A DNA stretch of 64,000 nucleotides from positions 50,030,506 to 50,094,505 of the forward strand of contig NC_133647.1 in NCBI RefSeq assembly GCF_009905375.1, given 5' to 3'. The notes beneath the pieces were generated by a model. It was not told where the DNA came from. It did not search any database and saw only the letters and a program-made list of their open reading frames with translations. The position numbers and the translations under genes are program-made. Below, piece after piece: positions 34,493 to 45,810 of the stretch (its first letter is position 1; each line of letters opens with the position of its first letter). The stretch is from Apium graveolens (lineage: Eukaryota > Streptophyta > Magnoliopsida > Apiales > Apiaceae).

Positions 34493-37400
34493 TGTAATAT
34501 CCCATATTTTCAAATATTATTATTATTATTAATTGGAATTATTTATGTGATTTTAGGTGAATTTTAGTAAATTATCTGATAAGTGGAATTAATGTTTGGA
34601 TGTTTAGATGTGATATTATTTGAATATTTGAATTATTATATGTCCAGAATAAAATATAGATAATTGTGATATTTTTCTGGTAATATTTGGACTGTTAGAT
34701 GATTTTATAATGATTTATGAATTATTAATTATTTTCTGAATAATTACCAAAATTATTTTATAAAGCCGGGAATCGTCCGACTTCAACTGTTTTTGCATTT
34801 TTACAACCCGAAACTCTTCCGAAAACTCCTTTCTAACCTAATCTGGTAATTCCGGACATTTTCCGTGTTTTAACTTTTTCGATCCGGATTATGGTTTGAC
34901 CTGTGCGCAGCCCGGCGCAATATTTTCGATACGATAATCATTTCGGTAATCGACAAAAACCCGTATTCTCGAGAGACGGGATATTTTTACGTTATTCTCG
35001 TATATAGTGTGTTATAAAAAGCTCGGTTTTGATAATTATCCAATTCTGGTATTGAATTGTATTGTTTTTATAGTTACTTAGCGGCTAAGTAACTAATTTA
35101 ACGATCCAAAATGATCCAGAACGATCCAATATTCCATAAATATAAATAGCCTATTTCTTATTTCGTTTATTCCGTTTATTCATTTGTAACCAGTTAAAAC
35201 ACCGTAAATACAGAGAAAAACCCGAGAAAACCGATACGTTCCCGAGAATCAAACACACGAACGAAGGCGTTATCGAACTCCGATTCGGGCGTGCAGCATA
35301 TCAAAACGAAGCTCTCGGAATCCTCTTTCTGAATCAATCATCAGTTTCTGCCCAGAAATCATGGTAATTTTCTTATTTAATTATTTATATTCGAATTATT
35401 TGATAATTAAATTACGAATTTTTGTTCTTGATGTCGTTGATGTGATTTGATGCTTCCATGTTGTAGAGCATGTTTTTCTGGTCGATTTGGTATATTATAC
35501 TTCAAAAATAGGATTCAGTATCATATAGAAATTGAGGTTTAATTTTCTGAAAATTCTTTGAATATGTGTTCTTGGTGTTCTTGAAAAGTTCTGAGAATCA
35601 AACCCAAATTTGAGGGTGATGCAGACTTCAGAATTTGAAGTATGAGTAACCAAAATGTTCAGATTTTCATGTTCTTTCTGTTTATGCCCTCAAATCATTC
35701 AAACGACTAGTGATTTGGAAATTCGTAATTTTAGGGTTTTATTCGAAAATTAGGGCTTTCTGATTCGTGTATTTGCTGTTGATTTTGAATATAGGAATGT
35801 GTTTGTATGATTCTCAGCATTGTTTTGAGATATTGTTTGTTGAATTTGGTTGTCAAATACCCGTATTGTAATTTTCCGACTGTGTCGCCGGTTTTAATGG
35901 AGTCGAAGCCGGATTCTTCGATATGGTTGTTGTCAGTTATTGTGGTTAATGTTTCTGAAACTCTGAGTTGATGTTGAATGATTTGGGACTTGAAACCATG
36001 AAAAACGAAATCGTTTTTGGCTGTAATCCGACTCGCCGGAGTCCGGCGAACCCGCCGGAAACTGGGTTCGTTCCCAGAATTCGGGCGGCGTTCAAGCCCG
36101 ACCCGGGGAGTTCTTTAAGACCCGGTTGGGTTTAATCCTGACCCGGGTTTGATCTTCAGTTCCCCAAAATTTTATTTTAGAACCTGTTTCTGCATTTTAG
36201 TTTTAAAAATAATTCAAAATCCTATTTATAATTTCTGAAAATTCATTTTTATTTTAAAAATCATTATTTTAATTCTGAAAATTTATTTTTTAATTTAAAA
36301 ATAAATCCAAATTATTTAATTAATTAATTTTAGTTGATAATTAATTATTTAATTATTCAATTAATTTAAATATTAATTAATTAATTAATTTAATTAGTTA
36401 TTAATTAATTTTAATTGATTATTTAATTAGATTTAATTATTTATTTTTGATTTAAAAATTCTGAAAAATAGTTTCGAGCTTTAAAATATTACTTTAAATT
36501 ATTTTCCAGGCTCGATAATTCTTATAAAAATTATTTTCGGGTGTTCGAGCCATATTATTTTATTATTAAATGATTCGGAGATTGTTTTTATTCCGAAAAA
36601 TGTTCAAAAATCCATAATAAATCAACCGTTCGTCCGTTTAATACGAAACGAACGCGTACAGACTCAGAAAAATATTCTGCTTTCATTAAAAATACTTTCG
36701 AGACCCAAATCCTTTTGTTTCGAAAGGTCGCTTGTTTTACGAATGATTCTCAATCGTTAATTCATCGATAAATCATATTTTTGACCTGATTTCAGTTTTA
36801 AACATACCAAGTCGAATGTTTTGACGAACCGAGTCATATGTGATATGAATTATGTGATACGTGAGTTATGTAGTTATATGCTATGTGAATTACGTGTATA
36901 TGTGGGTCATAAGTCTTGTGTTTGACTGTTTTCCTTGTGTGTGGGCTATCGTATGGGTAGACGATAGGATTTGACGCGTAATTCGTCGAGTGATTATCGT
37001 TTAGACAATTAAAGCTATATCTTTTAATTATAGATGCGGATCTCTCGAGTTGATCAGGACAAGACGTTGGATAAAGAATGAGATGGAATGACATTGGATA
37101 TCTGGCTTCTAGCAATCGCAGGACCAGCATATCGGTAAAGTGTTGAAAAGAAAGACGGTGATGCTTTGAGACAGAATGTCAGAATAGATACGTGTTTGCG
37201 AGTGTGACTAACTGCTAAAAACCCAAAGGCAAGTACCCCTGACTTCACTTATCATTCAAGTGACGTTTATTTTGAATCATATTATGCAAGTATTATTTTC
37301 CCTATTCTCTGTTCGGAATAGATAAATGTTTTACATATCGCTGAATTAAATAATTATGTTTATGCAAATACTCATCTGCTATTCTATATTCAGAATAGTC

Positions 37401-38784
37401 AAGTGATTTTACTTATCCAATTACTAGATTTATAAATGTTTTGGATTTTGAGAAAAGTGATTTGGTTGTGAATATTCCTACCCAAGTTAATGGGGGAATA
37501 AAATTATTTCGGGTGTCGAGTATTATGACCCCTTTTCAATAAAAGGTTTTGAGATTTGATGGTTACTGGTAGCGTAAGAGGCCGAGGTACCGGTCCAGCG
37601 TGAGCTATTATACGGAAGTGCAATACAGAAGTGTAATATCTTACAAGGCTAGTTATGCCTTTTTCTGGCGCCCTATAGGTACCGTATGTCTTCGGGATAC
37701 GGGTAGTACCTATATTAACGGTATGACTACGGGATACCGGTGTTGTTTCTTGACTGATCATCAGGAACAACATAGTGCATAATTTGGTTCCAATCGATAT
37801 TATTATATTGCTTTTGATAATCTTATAAGGAATGATTTATCAACTGATTCTGTTTTGGATTAAAAGTACTGATTCTATTTTGGATTAAAAGTGAATTGCG
37901 GTTTTGATTCAGATTCTGATTTATGCTGATACTTACGTTGTTGTTAAATATCAAAGGTGGTATTAGTATAGATGATTGATGTTAACTTCAGTATGGAATG
38001 TTGTGAGCATCAAAGTTCGTATTGATATCTAATTTGATATGACAGCAAAATAAGTATTAATTTCCAGAGTTGAGTTTTGAATAAAGTTTATGATTCAATC
38101 CATAATCATTGTCTCATGTTATTGTGGTTTACGATATTTCCGTAAACACTGTTTTACGAGTTTTATTCTCGTCAAGATTCAAAGTATTGCTGAAGCCTTT
38201 CGCTTGAAAATATCAAAAAGAGTTTATAATTCAGCAATTATGATTTTAAATGTTCTGCTCTAATGCAGATATCGGTTTTATATCAAAAGACCCTATATAT
38301 GCTATAATGATCTTGCTGATCATTTCTTCCGCTCATACTTGCCTGTTTTTAAATTTAACCTCCAGTGAGGATTAGCTTGCGCTACTTAGCTGCGAAATTC
38401 GAGGAAGCAAAGAAGAAGCTCTTGGAAGGTGGTTGGTCCAGGGTTTGCGGATTAGTGTAAGTTTTATTGTATAAAGTTGTTTATATTATATATAGTTGTA
38501 TATTTTATTTGGGCCTAGTATACTTCATTTCGAAGTTATACTAGTGGGTTTAGTTTTGAGTTGGAATTTATTGAAAAGAGTTTTAAAAGAAAGTGAAAAA
38601 TTTATTTGTGGAATTTGGATATCTTGTTTCTAGAACTGTAACCTTAAAAGATCTTGGAGTAGTTTGGGGTCATTTATGATAATTATCTTCCGCTGGCATT
38701 TGTTTATTAATTAAATAGGTTAATTTGGATTGAAGTTTTATAGTGACGACCAAATCCCCTGACCCCGGATTTGGGGGCGTTACA
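34493..38784 (+). repeat. 5' LTR of E
   Basis: The LTR runs from TGTAATATCCC to GGGGGCGTTACA. It has a TATA box at 35141 and a block of TTAATTAA-rich DNA (about 36180-36470). Near its end is a GTAAGT splice-donor-like site (38457) after a 32-codon open stretch without ATG (AKFEEAKKKLLEGGW). A GC-rich patch (36025-36130) contains CCGGAGTCCGG and CCCGACCCGG words. Minus-strand ORFs (for example 36834-37130) recur in the other LTR and look fortuitous. Confidence 0.95.
35141..35148 (+). promoter_or_regulatory. TATA box of the E LTR
   Basis: TATAAATA follows repeated GATCCA words (GATCCAAAATGATCCAGAACGATCC region) about 650 bp into the LTR. Transcription from about 35175 would give an R-U5 leader of about 3.6 kb. 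The copy in the 3' LTR is near 40548. Confidence 0.6.
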
Positions 38785-38787
38785 GGT

Positions 38788-38799
38788 TGGTATCAGAGC
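38788..38799 (+). promoter_or_regulatory. Primer-binding site of E (tRNA-Met)
   Basis: TGGTATCAGAGC is 3 bp after the LTR, the same spacing as in B. Confidence 0.93.
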
Positions 38800-38862
38800 T
38801 GAGGTTATAGTAAACTAGAAATGAGAGTGTGTAGGAGTGTGTATAGCTATGTGAGGACGTTT

Positions 38863-38906
38863 GAGCTCATATCGAGTTCCTGTTGGACTATCGGATATAG
38901 TACCAA
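38863..38906 (+). ncRNA. Two tandem hairpins after the primer site of E
   Basis: Hairpin 1 is GAGCTC-ATATC-GAGTTC (38863-38879, one G:U pair). Hairpin 2 is TTGGACTAT-CGGAT-ATAGTACCAA (38883-38906), a 9 bp stem with one bulged A. Compared with B, the outer pair of hairpin 1 changes from C:G to G:C and one pair of hairpin 2 from A:U to G:C, so pairing is kept while bases change. Confidence 0.55.
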
Positions 38907-39886
38907 CGAGTAAGTTAAGATAGGCGCATTCGTTCGAGATGGTTGTGTTGAGCTGGATGGAACTCCGGGAAACTGCAAACTTATATGGTGGAATCTTTCG
39001 AGGCTACTACGATTCGACAACGATGGAGATTATCGATATCTTTGGAACGTTAAGGAGCGTCTAGAATCAGAGGGCGAGTCAACTGAAGAGTTCAAATTGA
39101 AGATAAATATTAAGACTTTGGCAATACCTTGTCTTTCTATAATTTCTTTTGGCCTCTCTCAAAAGAGGTATCTGTTAGAGGATATATTCCCTAACACTCA
39201 TTTTCAATCATATATGTGTTTTAAATGTGCCAGAGGCTGTCGTGAAGCCTATTTTTCAGGTTTTGATAGCTCTGTCAAGTTATGATAATAAATTCCACTT
39301 TTCTTATTTGGTGGAAAGTTTCTTGGTGATGTGACATCAGTTGCTCATTTGGTGTCAGAATTTTGTTCTCTGGATTTCATTTCCTTCAGAAATATCATCT
39401 TTGAAATCTTTTCAGTTTTATTCATTTGATTTTGAATTCCTTTGATATTCTTTTATTCTGACTGAGATGAACAACCTTAACTATAAGGGACACAAGGTAT
39501 ACTTGTCTGTGTGATAGGAGTTGGATGGGACGCCATCACTTGTGTGTATTGTGAATACATGAAGGTTAATAACCTTTAGTAGTGTCTTAATTTGGACACG
39601 CAATACCAAGTTCATTTGATCATATTGATCTCTCAGTTATTCTTTCATTTCAACAACACTTTCTCATAAATTCAGAATTTGGTACCCACAATGGTGAAAC
39701 ACCAGTTATGGTATCAAATTCTTTTCATTTTAAAATTTCATTATTTTATCATTCCAAATATTCGAAGGTATGCCAATCAAGTTAAGTTGAGTATCCTGGT
39801 CAAGTCAAAGTAAGGCGGTGTGACGGAAAGTTGGTTAGAAAACCCTTAGTGCCTTCTTCTGCTGATTCCGAGGAAGGAATCTTTAT
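38907..39886 (+). other. Internal core of E without gag or pol
   Basis: The sequence between the leader hairpins and the polypurine tract has no long frame. A 62-codon ORF (39097-39285) shows no known motif. The last 100 bp before the polypurine tract resemble the end of B. The middle may be captured or decayed DNA. I could not identify its source. Confidence 0.55.
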
Positions 39887-39899
39887 AAGGGGGGTAGAT
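39887..39899 (+). promoter_or_regulatory. Polypurine tract of E
   Basis: AAGGGGGGTAGAT directly precedes the 3' LTR and differs from the tract of B by one base. Confidence 0.9.
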
Positions 39900-42800
39900 T
39901 GTAATATCCCATATTTTCAAATATTATTATTATTATTAATTGGAATTATTTATGTGATTTTAGGTGAATTTTAGTAAATTATCTGATAAGTGGAATTAAT
40001 GTTTGGATGTTTATATGTGATATTATTTGAATATTTGAATTATTATATGTCCAGAATAAAATATAGATAATTGTGATATTTTTCTGGTAATTTTTGGACT
40101 GTTAGATGATTTTATAATGATTTATGAATTATTAATTATTTTCTGAATAATTACCAAAATTATTTTATAAAGCCGGGAATCGTCCGACTTCAACTGTTTC
40201 TGCATTTTTACAACCCGAAACTCTTCCGAAAACTCCTTCCTAACCTAATCTGGTAATTCCGGATATTTTCCGTGTTTTAACTTTTTCGATCCGGATTATG
40301 GTTTGACCTGTGCGCAGCCCTGCGCAATATTTTCGATACGATAATCATTTCGGTAATCGACAAAAACCCGTATTCTCGAGAGACGGGATATTTTTACGTT
40401 ATTCTCGTATATAGTGTGTTATAAAAAGCTCGGTTTTGATAATTATCCAATTCTGGTATTGAATTGTATCATTTTTATAGTTACTTAGCGGCTAAGTAAC
40501 TAATTTAACGATCCAAAATGATCCAGAACGATCCAATATTCCATAAATATAAATAGCCTATTTCTTATTTCGTTTATTCCGTTTATTCATTTGTAACCAG
40601 TTAAAACACCGTAAATACAGAGAAAAACCCGAGAAAACCGATACGTTCCCGAGAATTAAACACACGAACGAAGGCGTTATCGAACTCCGATTCGGGCGTG
40701 CAGCATATCAAAACTAAGCTCTCGGAATCCTCTTTCTGAATCAATCATCAGTTTCTGCCCAGAAATCATGGTAATTTTCTTATTTAATTATTTATATTCG
40801 AATTATTTGATAATTAAATTATGAATTTTTGTTCTTGATGTCGTTGATGTGATTTGATGCTTCCATGTTGTAGAGCATGTTTTTCTGGTCGATTTGGTAT
40901 ATTATACTTCAAAAATAGGATTCAGTATCATATAGAAATTGAGGTTTAATTTTCTGAAAATTCTTTGAATATGTGTTCTTGGTGTTCTTGAAAAGTTCTG
41001 AGAATCAAACCCAAATTTGAGGGTGATGCAGACTTCAGAATTTGAAGTATGAGTAACCAAAATGTTCAGATTTTCATGTTCTTTCTGTTTATGCCCTCAA
41101 ATCATTCAAACGACTAGTGATTTGGAAATTCGTAATTTTAGGGTTTTATTCGAAAATTAGGGCTTTCTGATTCGTGTATTTGCTGTTGATTTTGAATATA
41201 GGAATGTGTTTGTATGATTCTCAGCATTGTTTTGAGATATTGTTTGTTGAATTTGGTTGTCAAATACCCGTATTGTAATTTTCCGACTGTGTCGCCGGTT
41301 TTAATGGAGTCGAAGCCGGATTCTTCGATATGGTTGTTGTCAGTTATTGTGGTTAATGTTTCTGAAACTCTGAGTTGATGTTGAATGATTTGGGACTTGA
41401 AACCATGAAAAACGAAATCGTTTTTGGCTGTAATCCGACTCGCCGGAGTCCGGCGAACCCGCCGGAAACTGGGTTCGTTCCCAGAATTCGGGCGGCGTTC
41501 AAGCCCGACCCGGGGAGTTCTTTAAGACCCGGTTGGGTTTAATCCTGACCCGGGTTTGATCTTCAGTTCCCCAAAATTTTATTTTAGAACCTGTTTCTGC
41601 ATTTTAGTTTTAAAAATAATTCAAAATCCTATTTATAATTTCTGAAAATTCATTTTTATTTTAAAAATCATTATTTTAATTCTGAAAATTTATTTTTTAA
41701 TTTAAAAATAAATCCAAATTATTTAATTAATTAATTTTAGTTGATAATTAATTATTTAATTATTCAATTAATTTAAATATTAATTAATTAATTAATTCAA
41801 TTAGTTATTAATTAATTTTAATTGATTATTTAATTAGATTTAATTATTTATTTTTGATTTAAAAATTCTGAAAAATAGTTTCGAGCTTTAAAATATTATT
41901 TTAAATTTTTTTCCAGGCTCGATAGTTCTTATAAAAATTATTTTCGGGTGTTCGAGCCATATTATTTTATTATTAAATGATTCGGAGATTGTTTTTATTC
42001 CGAAAAATGTTCAAAAATCCATAATAAATCAACCGTTCGTCCGTTTAATACGAAACGAACGCGTACAGACTCAGAAAAATATTCTGCTTTCATTAAAAAT
42101 ACTTTCGAGACCCAGATCCTTTTGTTTCGAAAGGTCTCTTGTTTTACGAATGATTCTGAATCGTTAATTCATCGATAAATCATATTTTTGACCTGATTTC
42201 AGTTTTAAACATACCAAGTCGAATGTTTTGACGAACCGAGTCATATGTGATATGAATTATGTGATACGTGAGTTATGTAGTTATATGCTATGTGAATTAC
42301 GTGTATATGTGGGTCATAAGTCTTGTGTTTGACTGTTTTCCTTGTGTGTGGGCTATCGTACGGGTAGACGATAGGATTTGACACGTAATTCGTCGAGTGA
42401 TTATCGTTTAGACAATTAAAGCTATATCTTTTAATTATAGATGCGGATCTCTCGAGTTGATCAGGACAAGACGTTGGATAAAGAATGAGATGGAATGACA
42501 TTGGATATCTGGCTTCTAGCAATCGCAGGACCAGCATATCAGTAAAGTGTTGAAAAGAAAGACGGTGATGCTTTGAGACAGAATGTCAGAATAGATGCGT
42601 GTTTGCGAGTGTGACTAACTGCTAAAAACCCAAAGGCAAGTACCCCTGACTTCACTTATCATTCAAGTGACGTTTATTTTGAATCATATTATGCAAGTAT
42701 TGTTTTCCCTATTCTCTATTCGGAATAGATAAATGTTTTACATATCGCTGAATTAAATAATTATGTTTATGCAAATACTCATCTGCTATTCTATATTCAG

Positions 42801-44191
42801 AATAGTCAAGTGATTTTACTTATCCAATTACTGGATTTATAAATGTTTTGGATTTTGAGAAAAGTGATTTGGTTGTGAATATTCCTACCCAAGTTAATGG
42901 GGGAATAAAATTATTTCGGGTGTCGAGTATTATGACCCCTTTTCAATAAAAGGTTTTGAGATTTGATGGTTACTGGTAGCGTAAGAGGCCGAGGCACCGG
43001 TCCAGCGTGAGCTATTATACGGAAGTGCAATACAGAAGTGTAATATCTTACAAGGCTAGTTATGCCTTTTTCTGACGCCCTATAGGTACCGTATGTCTTC
43101 GGGATACGGGTAGTACCTATATTAACGGTATGGCTGCGGGATACCGGTGTTGTTTCTTGACTGATCATCAGGAACAACATAGTGCATAATTTGGTTCCAA
43201 TCGATATTATTATATTGCTTTTGATAATCTTATAAGGAATGATTTATCAACTGATTCTGTTTTGGATTAAAAGTACTGATTCTATTTTGGATTAAAAGTG
43301 AATTGCGGTTTTGATTCAGATTCTGATTTATGCTGATACTTACGTTGTTGTTAAATATCAAAGGTGGTATTAGTATAGATGATTGATGTTAACTTCAGTA
43401 TGGAATGTTGTGAGCATCAAAGTTCGTATTGATATCTAATTTGATATGACAGCAAAATAAGTATTAATTTCCAGAGTTGAGTTTTGAATAAAGTTTATGA
43501 TTCAATCCATAATCATTGTCTCATGTTATTGTGGTTTACGATATTTCCGTAAACACTGTTTTACGAGTTTTATTCTCGTCAAGATTCAAAGTATTGCTGA
43601 AGCCTTTCGCTTGAAAATATCAAAAAGAGTTTATAATTCAGCAATTATGATTTTAAATGTTCTGCTCTAATGCAGATATCGGTTTTATATCAAAAGACCC
43701 TATATATGCTATAATGATCTTGCTGATCATTTCTTCCGCTCATACTTGCCTGTTTTTAAATTTAACCTCCAGTGAGGATTAGCTTGCGCTACTTAGCTGC
43801 GAAATTCGAGGAAGCAAAGAAGAAGCTCTTGGAAGGTGGTTGGTCCAGGGTTTGCGGACTAGTGTAAGTTTTATTGTATAAAGTTGTTTATATTATATAT
43901 AGTTGTATATTTTATTTGGGCCTAGTATACTTCATTTCGAAGTTATACTAGTGGGTTTAGTTTTGAGTTGGAATTTATTGAAAAGAGTTTTAAAAGAAAG
44001 TGAAAAATTTATTTGTGGAATTTGGATATCTTGTTTCTAGAACTGTAACCTTAAAAGATCTTGGAGTAGTTTGGGGTCATTTATGATAATTATCTTCCGC
44101 TGGCATTTGTTTATTAATTAAATAGGTTAATTTGGATTGAAGTTTTATAGTGACGACCAAATCCCCTGACCCCGGATTTGGGGGCGTTACA
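39900..44191 (+). repeat. 3' LTR of E
   Basis: This is a 4,292 bp copy of the 5' LTR with no net length change. Differences are scattered, and most that I noted are transitions (for example 38455 T versus 43859 C next to the donor-like site). Confidence 0.95.
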
Positions 44192-44196
44192 CCTTC

Positions 44197-44808
44197 AATC
44201 CTCCATTGACTCACTGAGTGCACAAGTACAAGCTCTTGCATCCTTGGTGCAAAGTCAACATACAAATATACAAACCCTGGTGGACTCTCACAAGCATCTC
44301 CAAATGCAAAACTCTATTTCTTTGGGAGCCATCATGGGGAAGCTCAGCATACCCTTTCCCTCACTACCTGAAGATGTAAGGCCAGAATTACCAACTCCCC
44401 TACTCATGCATGTCACCAAGACTAAGGGGAGAGTGAAGCTAGGATTCAACAGTTCAAGGATGCTAGTAAATCTAAATTTAAAGAGCCTATCACATCAGTT
44501 CAACTTGATCAAAGTTCTTCATAAAATTAACAATTTCAAGATGTAGGAAAAGAAAGACTCATCAAGGCTGTAGAAGGACCCAATCAAGATCAAGAATTCA
44601 GTGAACTTCTTGCAGTCCTGATGATGTATCTTCAAAATCTTCATCACATAGAAAAGAGCATTGGCCAAGACTATCAACTCTATCAGGGAAATAATTGTAA
44701 ATGTTGAAGACTTCTTACAGAAGAGGATTGTTGTCAACATCAATGATGGTGGTATGGATAGATGCCTTCAAGTATCTCTTTCAAATCTCAGAACTCTAAG
44801 GGCATATG
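44197..44808 (+). pseudogene. SIRE-like 3' extra ORF, part 3 (element D1)
   Basis: The frame resumes after E with SSIDSLSAQVQALASLVQSQ, a probable coiled coil with HTNIQTLVDSHKHLQMQ, then LSIPFPSLPEDVRPELP. It decays after about 44470. The minus-strand element H interrupts it at 44809. The remainder of D1 should lie beyond H, outside the window. Confidence 0.6.
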
Positions 44809-45784
44809 TGTTATTCCCGAACAATCTAGAAAAGAATTATAGAACGGGGGGTTGAATGTAATTCTGGCTTCTTTTCAATTTTAAGAACAGTTCTTCTATA
44901 AATATATAACTGTGTTCGATTTAGAAATGGTGCGGAATGAAAGTAGTATTGAAATCAAAGCACAAAGTAATCAAATACAAGTATTTAAAAACTTTCTGGT
45001 GGATTGATCTTTTCCACCAGAGATATATATTGATATGAGAACTCTGTGATGTAATGTTTGCACACAGTTGCTTACAAGTTGAACTTACAAAGAACAGATA
45101 AATTCTTTACAGATGTAGCTTTATCTATTTCTCTGGTAATTGCTTACTAACTTGGTTGTTTTTCAACTTGCTACTCTTGGTTTATATATCACCAAGATAC
45201 ATGATAAAAAGACAAACAAATAAGACAAAATATCTCTAGTCTAATTTTCATGCTTCTTCATTTCTCCATTTAACATCTTTGAATATCTTCAGTTTAGCAT
45301 GAAAATGGAAATGCTTCTTTGTTCTCTAAAACCTGAATTAGACTCCACCTTCCATTTGCATACAACCAACGCATGTGAATGTCAAGTCACTATCAACTGC
45401 TCTTTTGAATTTGTTGATCCGCTGAGGATGTGATTGAACATCCATTGAGACTTCAGTTGATCATCCGTTGAAACTTTGTGAATCATCCGTTGAAACTATT
45501 TTCTTGGTAGTTGACTCCATTTCATTTATAAAAGATTATAAGGCATCTAATATTTACATTTAACCAACCTATCTTGCATATCAATCTTGTAGTCAACATG
45601 ATAAAAACATTCTGCAACATCTAGATCACTAAAGCATTATTATATGCAGGAATATGCTACTAAACTCATTATTATATAAGCTACTCTTTCAACAGATGTT
45701 GAATTGATCATCCGTTGAAAGCTACAATATCACTGAATTAAATCTACTAAGTGTTTTGTTCAACATATCATCAAGTGCACAACA
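44809..45784 (-). repeat. 3' LTR of H
   Basis: On the minus strand the LTR begins TGTTGTGCAC (45784), similar to the TGTTGTGCAA of F, and ends GGGAATAACA (44809), 976 bp. It contains several CATCCGTTGAAA motif copies. The internal polypurine tract lies 12 bp away rather than abutting, so the inner edge could be shifted by a few bases. Confidence 0.8.
45440..45721 (-). repeat. CATCCGTTGAAA motif copies in the H LTR
   Basis: Copies lie at about 45440 (CATCCATTGAGA), 45462 and 45484, with an inverted pair at 45688-45721 (TTTCAACAGATG facing CATCCGTTGAAA). The same motif occurs in the spacer and in the pol coding region of H. Confidence 0.6.
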
Positions 45785-45796
45785 TATTTCTAAAAA

Positions 45797-45810
45797 TCTC
45801 CCCCAATTTA
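45797..45810 (-). promoter_or_regulatory. Polypurine tract of H
   Basis: On the minus strand TAAATTGGGGGAGA is nearly identical to the tract of F. It proves the minus orientation of H. Confidence 0.82.

Larger units (their letters stand above)
34493..44191 (+). mobile_element. Element E: young non-autonomous Tekay-related element
   Basis: Two LTRs of exactly 4,292 bp (34493-38784 and 39900-44191) enclose only 1,115 bp. A tRNA-Met primer site and a polypurine tract like B's are present, but no gag or pol. I count about 30 differences between the LTRs, under 1 percent, so the insertion is the most recent here. The leader carries the same two hairpins as B, which suggests packaging by a Tekay-type partner. 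LTRs make up nearly 90 percent of the element. Confidence 0.92.

Noticed and set aside
36834..37130. A 98-codon minus-strand frame in the E LTR, conserved at 42241-42537.
   Set aside because: The conservation only reflects recent LTR copying; composition and position give no sign of a gene.
44077..44265. A minus-strand frame in the E LTR reads NKQMPAEDNYHK, like NKQIPASGDYHK at the start of the H extra ORF.
   Set aside because: The DNA shows little matching beyond these few codons, the frame lies in the U5 of an unrelated Gypsy LTR, and the flanks do not align. Treated as chance.
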